From: Isoetes taiwanensis
Lineage: Eukaryota > Streptophyta > Lycopodiopsida > Isoetales > Isoetaceae
Direction: 5' to 3'
DNA: 64,000 nt
Assembly (NCBI GenBank): GCA_021234155.1
Contig: JAJEKV010000023.1
Span: 7,108,009-7,172,008 of the forward strand
Part shown: in pieces, positions 57,901 through 64,000 of the stretch
Position numbering within the stretch: the stretch's first letter is position 1
Layout: every line of letters begins with the position of its first letter
The notes under the pieces: generated by a model
Database searches by the model: none
What the model saw: only the letters and a program-made list of their open reading frames with translations
What the model was told of the DNA's origin: nothing
Translations under genes and position numbers: made by a program

Positions 57901-59885
57901 GAAAGCACTAGCTATAAGTAACAACACGCTAGCTATAAGCATAAATGCTAACTTGTAAATGTCATATTTTAATATAAAAAAATGTTTTAACACTCTATTT
58001 GTTATTTGACTGAATGCCAATCACTTGGCCTTTTGGCAAGCACATTTGAAGTGCTTGCCCTTGGAATCATCATCACTTGTGTCCTTATCCTCCTCTTTGG
58101 GCTTATCATTATCATCATTGTCCACCGATTTTGTATGGAGTGTATGTTTTACACCCATTTACAAGGCAAAGATGGAAGTTGAAAATGTTGATCGCGGAAG
58201 TGTTTATTCAAAACAACAATATTTGTTTCCGTCACCCAACTCAGAAGAGTTTAGCATCATAATAAGCTTTTGAACTGTCAATAAAGAATTCTTTGGCAGT
58301 CATATCTTCAAAATCTGAATAACGAGCTGGTAAATGACGGATCTTCAAAATATGGTGGTATCCATGAGTGTATGTTGGCAACTTTATTTCGTATCAATAT
58401 GGACGAGCACTTCTCTGGAACTTGAAGAAAGGAGTTAGCACAAATACCAAAAACTTGCAAAATTGAGCTTGTTCATGAATCAGCTTGCCTGGACTCGCTT
58501 GAGCTGGGGTAATGAAACTTTCCAAGTTGGTGATAGTACCCTTCGGGGTAACCCAAGTGGTTCCCTTGATAAATGCCCAGTTTGGGAGATGTTGCCAAGT
58601 AGATTTTGTTCAAGTCATTCTCCTAGTAAAGCGAGGATCTAAATGTGGGACATTCTGCAAAAGAAGCAACGCACTAGAAAAGTTGAACTGGATATCTAGC
58701 GATTGTAAGAGAGAAGGACGCCAAATATCATCTTTTGTAGGTTGATAAGGAGGTGGTATACCATGGAAAACGTCAATGTCATTATCTGATTTGGACAAAG
58801 TTGACCTTTTGAAGCATAAAAGAGGTAAAGTGTTGAATCTCTTTCCCCGGTCTGCTGGTGGTGTCTCATAATTGATTTCATTAACTTGAGCTATGGAAAT
58901 CTTAGAGTTAGTCAATATGATGTCATAATGAGAAAGAACCAAAGAAGCAAACTTAGCTCAAAGCTTGAAACCCTAACAACACACACCATAGCTTGCATAA
59001 ATAAAGTCTGGGCATATTGGCTGTGCAAGCGGAAATATCGATTCGCCAAGTCTTAATCACTCTTTACTAAGTAGGTAGGAGCATTTATGACTTGAAAAGA
59101 AAATGTCATCTTTAGGTTACTTATGGTGTCTTTACTGGTATATCCCCTAGCAGTTTGAGAATAAGCCAAATAAGTAAGGATATACCCTGTGACATCTACT
59201 GCTCAACCTTGACATATGGATAGGCGAGTCACAAAAATATCCAAATGAACCAGATGCAAGCTTGTTGGATAGAACAAAGTTTTCCAAAATTTGGAGTATT
59301 GAGCTGGAGAAATAGGAACAACATGTTCTATATTATGAATAAGCAAATAGACTTTCATACTAACCAGATCATACTTATAATTGGTTTCAAAAGTGATAAG
59401 TGCAGAAGCAAGGTCATGGCATGCATGAAAAGATTGTCCAATGGTATTCAATGAGGTTTGTACATGTGTCATTTGACCCTTCAATGTCGGTATTGGTTCT
59501 TGAAGGCTCGAAGTTGATGTACCTTTTTATTTTCAAAGTATCCATTTTCGTCTAGAATAAGTTTTTATCATCTTGCATATTAACCAAAGCAAGATTTTTA
59601 CTTTGGAAATTTTCATAGTCATGCTGCAGCATTCGAATTTTTGATCGAGCTCATTATAAGCCTGAATTTTCAAATGTAATGTATCTTCAAGAGTTTGTTT
59701 CTCTTGTTGAAGAATATGCGTCAACTTTTTCATTAATGGTCAACAAGATATTGTGGTAGCAACTTTGTTTGTTTGTTGGCAACTAACATAGTTGTAATTG
59801 GGTTGGTTGCCCTTTGAAAGTTTAAAAGTGGAATATATCTCTCTGAGTTCACGTGATTCATGAGATTTCATTTCCTTATAAGCAC
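57900..59885 (-). mobile_element. Family A copy 4
   Basis: The same order as copy 1: coiled coil (LQQEKQTLEDTLHLK, near 59690), helical domain (59203-59484), PYQPTKDD segment (58610-58942) and acidic tail. It includes the uninterrupted site near 57985 used to judge the T1 insertion. All frames are broken. Confidence 0.7.
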
Positions 59886-60110
59886 CCAATGAAACCACTT
59901 TCCATTTCCATTATGAAATCAATTTGGAGACACCATCAGCAGACCAGTGGGAAGAGATCAACACTTTACCCCTCCAAAAGGTCAATTCATTGTCCAAATC
60001 AGATAACGACATTGAAGTTTTCCAGGGTATGCCTTCTTATCAACCTGCAAAAGATGATACCTGGCGTGCTTCTCTCTTACATGTAGAATTCAGAAGACTA
60101 ACCTCATAAA
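59880..60110 (+). mobile_element. Family A copy 5, short inverted piece
   Basis: Opposite in direction to copy 4 and homologous to 58705-58890. It reads DNDIEVFQGMPSYQPAKDD on the plus strand. Confidence 0.7.
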
Positions 60111-60890
60111 TGCCTTGTGAAGGTATGCCATTGCAATAAGCCATAAAGTTTCTCGACCATTGAGTCAAAGTGCATATATGTACATAGATATATAGCTCTG
60201 CTACCATATGCTATCAATATGTTGACCCTAGATATTTTAGTTATTCATGGTAATAGTTGCCTTGAATAAGGAAAAATGAAGAAAATCCAACTTCATGCAT
60301 ATTTAGAAGTCCAAAGAATCGTTCTTGCAATAATTAGACAAGAGCCCTATGTATCGTAAATTGCATGAGCCATCTAAGAAGTACAAGCCATAATAAAAGT
60401 TGCATGTCAGCATTTTGCTTCTTGACATCTACGTGTCAAACATGCACTTCAAAAAACATGCATTCATATGCTTTTACAACAAACTACATCTCATCAAAAC
60501 TTTTCCTTTCAAAATAAACCTTCACTCTGGATTTAATAATAGAATCCAAACAAAGTCTAACCTTATACGAGTGTGCATGCTGCTTCCAAATGGCATCATG
60601 GTAAGTTTTCTGCACCAAAAGTACATGAAGCACATTGCATAATATTTAAATAATTATGCTTAAATAACTGCATAGTGTTCTGCCTACGTGGCAAGTGATC
60701 AATGTTCCACATATTACGTAATACATTTATTCCATGATGCTTTCTAGGAAACTAGTTACTTTTCATTAAACTTGAGCATCTACTTTTAAGAATTGAATTA
60801 AAAAAAAAAAAAAAAAAAAACTCATGAAAGTGGTCCACTGCTACGAATAAACATGTGACACTATATTGTCTTCAACTTGTAAACAAACTA
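60110..60890. other. Unrecognised AT-rich spacer
   Basis: No gene or repeat family recognised. A run of about 20 A lies near 60801-60820, possibly an old retroposon tail. Confidence 0.4.
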
Positions 60891-60899
60891 GATGAGACT

Positions 60900-61435
60900 T
60901 CTGTTTTCTATGGCGAACTATTCGAAAGAAAACTTTGAAGCTACGAATGGCATCAGACGGGATTTACCTCTGCAACTGCCTTCAATGTTCTCCTTCAGTA
61001 GTCATTATCTCCGCTTGTCTAGTATCATCATTACTGCAAAGGTTTTTGTTGAGATAACAGCCTGTACACGTGTTGTGCCATGATTGTGCCACACATACAT
61101 GCTTTTCCAAGCGGTGGATCAGGTAAAAACAATAAAAAGGGGATTGAATCGATGACTGTAACGGCAGAGGTGGAGTCGAATCGAATGGCAGATTGATCAG
61201 ATAAGGAGGATCGGACTGATTAAAGAGTATCGATCCGTGGTTGCGTGAGCGGGAGATTGATTCATCGTGCAGAACTTTCGGCCGCAGAGAAAGATCCGGG
61301 CTAAGCCGCCTTTGGGTTGTCGGGGAACAAGAGGAAGAACGTAAAATCACACATGCCGTTAGTGTGATATCGGAAGATAGCATCGGGCGCATCGTAGGAG
61401 CCGTAGGAGAAGCCCCATCAACGAAAACTCATCGC
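60900..61435 (+). mobile_element. Possible 5' LTR of copia element
   Basis: Sequence directly before a degenerate primer site and gag of a copia element. The start is not defined, since the partner LTR is beyond the window. Confidence 0.35.
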
Positions 61436-61448
61436 TGGTATCGAGCCA
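61436..61448 (+). promoter_or_regulatory. Copia primer-binding site, degenerate
   Basis: TGGTATCGAGCCA is the tRNA-iMet site TGGTATCAGAGCCA with one base missing. It lies six bases before the gag start. Confidence 0.6.
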
Positions 61449-61453
61449 TCGCC

Positions 61454-63364
61454 ATGGCCAGCAGGCTTGCATTAACGTACTTGAATAACACCAAAGTTTT
61501 TGAAGGAGATGAAGCTGGTTTTCAACTCTGGAAAGCCATGATCACGCAGGCCCTCAAGGTAGATAAATTATGGGAGCTTGTATCAAGAGGAAAATCAGCT
61601 TTGACATCAATCAAAATAAAGAAAGAAGCTTCAGGATCTGAAGAAGGGAAGAAAGAAGAGACATCTGAGGATGAGAAGGAAGAGATTGCAAAGGCAATCA
61701 TCATGGCAAAATTGGGAGGAGATATAGTGCTTGAAATTCAGCACAAATCTCCTGCTGAAATGTGGGAATACCTTCTTGAAAGGTATGAAGCGAAGACCTC
61801 TTCGCAAATTGAGGTGCTGGAGATGCAGGTACGGAGCCTGCAGTTTGAAAAGGGGGGAGATGTGACGAGTTTGATAAGGCGTCTACGCTTGTTATTCCAC
61901 GATTTGGAGGGAGCCGGAGTAAAGTATTCCGAGCAACAAAAGGTATTAGTTTTAACAAGAGCTTTCCATGATTCTTACAAGGATTTAGCTGTGTTGGTTA
62001 GGCGCACTTCGCCTACGTTTGATAAAGCTGTGGAGGCAATTAGAACAGAAATGGAACAAGAAAAGATTGCGGCAACAAGTATAAGGGAGAGATCTATCCG
62101 TACAGAAGAGCATCCCACTGTTTTATATACAGGTGAAAGAGGTCGGGGCCGAGGTAGAAGCCGAGGAAGAGGAAGAGCACACATACAGTGTTATGGATGT
62201 GAAGAGTTCGGCCATATAAAAGCAGAATGCCCAAATCGAGAAAGGTGGGGTCGTGGACGAGGAACATATTCACGAGGAAGGGGTCGAACATCATCGGTGG
62301 CAACTGTAAGTGAGCTTGATGATAGCAATGACAAATTGGCAACAGTAGGAGTGCTTAGTGAAGATAAGGTAACAAATTTAAATTCTAAGGATGTAGCGTT
62401 GAATGTTACTCTTAAAAATGGTTTGGATAAAATTGACACTTTGACTTTAGATTCGGGAGCTGAAGTCTCCATAGTCAATTCACCTGGTTTGTTGAATAAG
62501 GTTGAGCTAAGTAGGGGTGATTCGAGGGTGCAAATGGGAAATGGCGCAACACAAAAGGTGCGTGGAAAGGGGGAGTTGCAGGTATCAAGAGAAGGCAAGG
62601 AAGTTTTAAGATTGCCAGATACTCTATTTGCTCCAGAAATGTTGTTTAACTTGGTCTCGGTTGCAAATCTTGTTGATAATGGTTATGATTTGCTTTTTCA
62701 TAAGCATGGATGCAAATTTATCAAAAATGGTGTGAAGATATTTGATGCTGATAGAAGAGGAAATTTGTTTGAGTTTGACATCAAAGCAATCAATAAAATA
62801 TCTCCCATAGATAAATTGCATACTTGGCATTTGAGGTTGGCACATACAAATCATAATAATATTAAAATTGCAGAAAAGCACAATCTTTTGGATGACTTGA
62901 TGTGTGAGCATGAAAGTCATGATGATGTTTGTGAGGCATGCATGTTAGGGAAGCAAAGTAGATTGCCTTTTAGAAATAAAGGCAAGAGAGCACGAAAATT
63001 ACTTGAGTTAGTTCATTCAGATGTATGTGGTCCCATGCAAGTTCAAAGTCTAGGGTTGAAATTTTACTTTGCATCATTCATTGATGACTATAGCAGAAGG
63101 ACTAAGTGTTACTTTTTGAGGTCCAAAGACCAAGTGTTTGATGCCTTTAGGCTCTATGTTATGGAGGTTGAAAGAGAAACATCATTAAAGGTTAAATGCT
63201 TGAGATCCGATCTTGGTGGGGAATATAGATCGGGTGAATTTTGCGTGTTTTTGTCGAACATGGGATTAGAAGACAAGATACATGTCGGTATACGCCACAA
63301 AAAAAATGGTGTAGCGAATCGAAAGAATCGCATCACCATGAATGCAAAGAAGGTCCATGCTTAA
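61454..63364 (+). pseudogene. Ty1/copia gag, protease and integrase (inactive)
   Basis: 637 codons from MASRLALTYLNN; the ATG right behind the primer site is preferred to the frame opening at 61241. Gag is typical of copia (KVFEGDEAGFQLWKAMITQA; SPAEMWEYLLERYEAK; residues 1-215). An RG-rich stretch leads to the knuckle CYGCEEFGHIKAEC at 246-259. Protease LDSGAEVSI has its Asp at about 333. The pre-integrase region is HTWHLRLAHTN...CEACMLGKQSRLPF. The integrase core has Asp 523 (ELVHSDVCGPM) and Asp 586 (LRSDLGGEYRS); at residue 622, exactly 35 residues on, Asn (AAT, 63317-63319) stands where the catalytic Glu is expected in NGVAxRKNR. A stop at 63362-63364 ends the frame inside the core. Confidence 0.9.
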
Positions 63365-63439
63365 GCATGCGGGCCTACCCAACAAAATTTTTATGGGCGT
63401 ATGTGGCGGCCGCTTGTCACATTCTCGAACAAAGTTGCC

Positions 63440-64000
63440 TAGTGTTGCGAAAAGAGGCGCACGAACGAGGTTTGACCGGACAAAGACAATCTGTGAAGCG
63501 CTTTAGAGTGTACGGGTGTCTAGCCTATATGTTGGTCCCCGAAGAACTCAGGAGGAAGTTGGATGACAGAAGCATATGTACCTTTCTGGTTGGCTACGAT
63601 GAAGAAACGAATGGTTATAGGTTATATGATCCAAACACTCGCAGAATACATGTTAGCAGAGATGTGATATTTAACGAAAACGTCCTGTACAAAGATAGGA
63701 AGCTGCTTAGCAAGCCGGAGATGACAGAATGGGTACCAGTAGAATATTTGGAAAATGATTCAGGGGTAAATAAAGAAGCAATACACAATTTTAGGGAGAC
63801 TATAAGTTTACCCATGGAAAATGAGATTGACCTTGAAGATGATGAAATTGAGGATACAAGTGAGCAAGAAGGCACAGAACCAGATGTGGTGCATGAGGTC
63901 GCAGAAACTGATAGTGCACTATATACTGAGCCAGAGGAGGTGCATGAAGGCTTAGAGCCAGAGGAGGTGCATGAAGCCTTAGAGGCTGATAGTGCACCGG
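63440..64000 (+). pseudogene. Copia integrase C-terminal part, continues past window
   Basis: Another frame, open from about 63463 to the window end, reads GLTGQRQSVKRFRVYGCLAYM, LVPEELRRKLDDRSICTFLV, GYDEETNGYRLYDPNTRR and IHVSRDVIFNENV. This is the conserved region after the copia integrase core. An acidic linker with a repeated EPEEVHExLE unit follows near 63925-63990. The segment from 63365 to 63440 (SP..A...T type) is damaged. Reverse transcriptase would lie beyond 64000. Confidence 0.85.

Overview
This is a 64-kb stretch of a large, repeat-dominated land-plant nuclear genome. The evidence is plant-type LTR retrotransposons (chromodomain Ty3/gypsy elements, one with an initiator-Met tRNA primer site, and a Ty1/copia element), a plant L1 LINE with a CX2C...H...C tail, CACTA- and Harbinger-like DNA transposon ends, and one possible exon fragment of an NPG1/TTC7-like gene. 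Three LINEs at the left edge do not look like the L1 or RTE types usual in seed plants, so a fern, lycophyte or bryophyte is possible; this is inference. I see no intact host gene, tRNA, rRNA, CRISPR or bacterial-style operon.

Layout. 1-11262: three head-to-tail LINE copies of one family (ORF1 with an RRM-like part; ORF2 with APE endonuclease, reverse transcriptase and a zinc knuckle), each ending in a conserved 3' hairpin, short TTTCA/CTTCA-type repeats and a long (TC)n tract. 11263-12430: microsatellites and a cluster of small hairpins. 12430-21130: two large inverted repeats built of gypsy fragments, including a repeated coding family ('family A') lying behind an integrase. 21250-25575: chromovirus integrase, a small poly(A) retroposon with target duplication, an L1 tail and a decayed chromovirus (D1). 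25576-31530: mostly unrecognised sequence with a foldback element, a 57-bp minisatellite and one possible host exon. 31540-57900: a nest of insertions. A family A copy was entered by a 20.7-kb DNA transposon (31805-52457), which was entered by a 12.9-kb LTR retrotransposon (34167-47095); the same family A copy also took an L1 (52682-57705). 57900-60110: more family A. 60900-64000: a copia element cut by the window end.

The most striking object is the LTR retrotransposon at 34167-47095 (called D2 here). It has two near-identical 1.6-kb LTRs, a 5-bp target duplication, a primer site, a polypurine tract, gag, protease, reverse transcriptase, RNase H, integrase and a chromodomain. Upstream of gag, on the same strand, it carries two extra genes: a 512-residue protein of unknown function and a histone H3-like protein. 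The latter has an H3-like start (MAKTKSTAR), a long charged linker, one in-frame TAG, and a full H3 histone fold. A chromatin-targeted retroelement that encodes its own H3 variant would be a new kind of element-host chromatin interface.

Most other coding regions are broken by stops or frameshifts and are best read as relics. Exact edges of old fragments are approximate.
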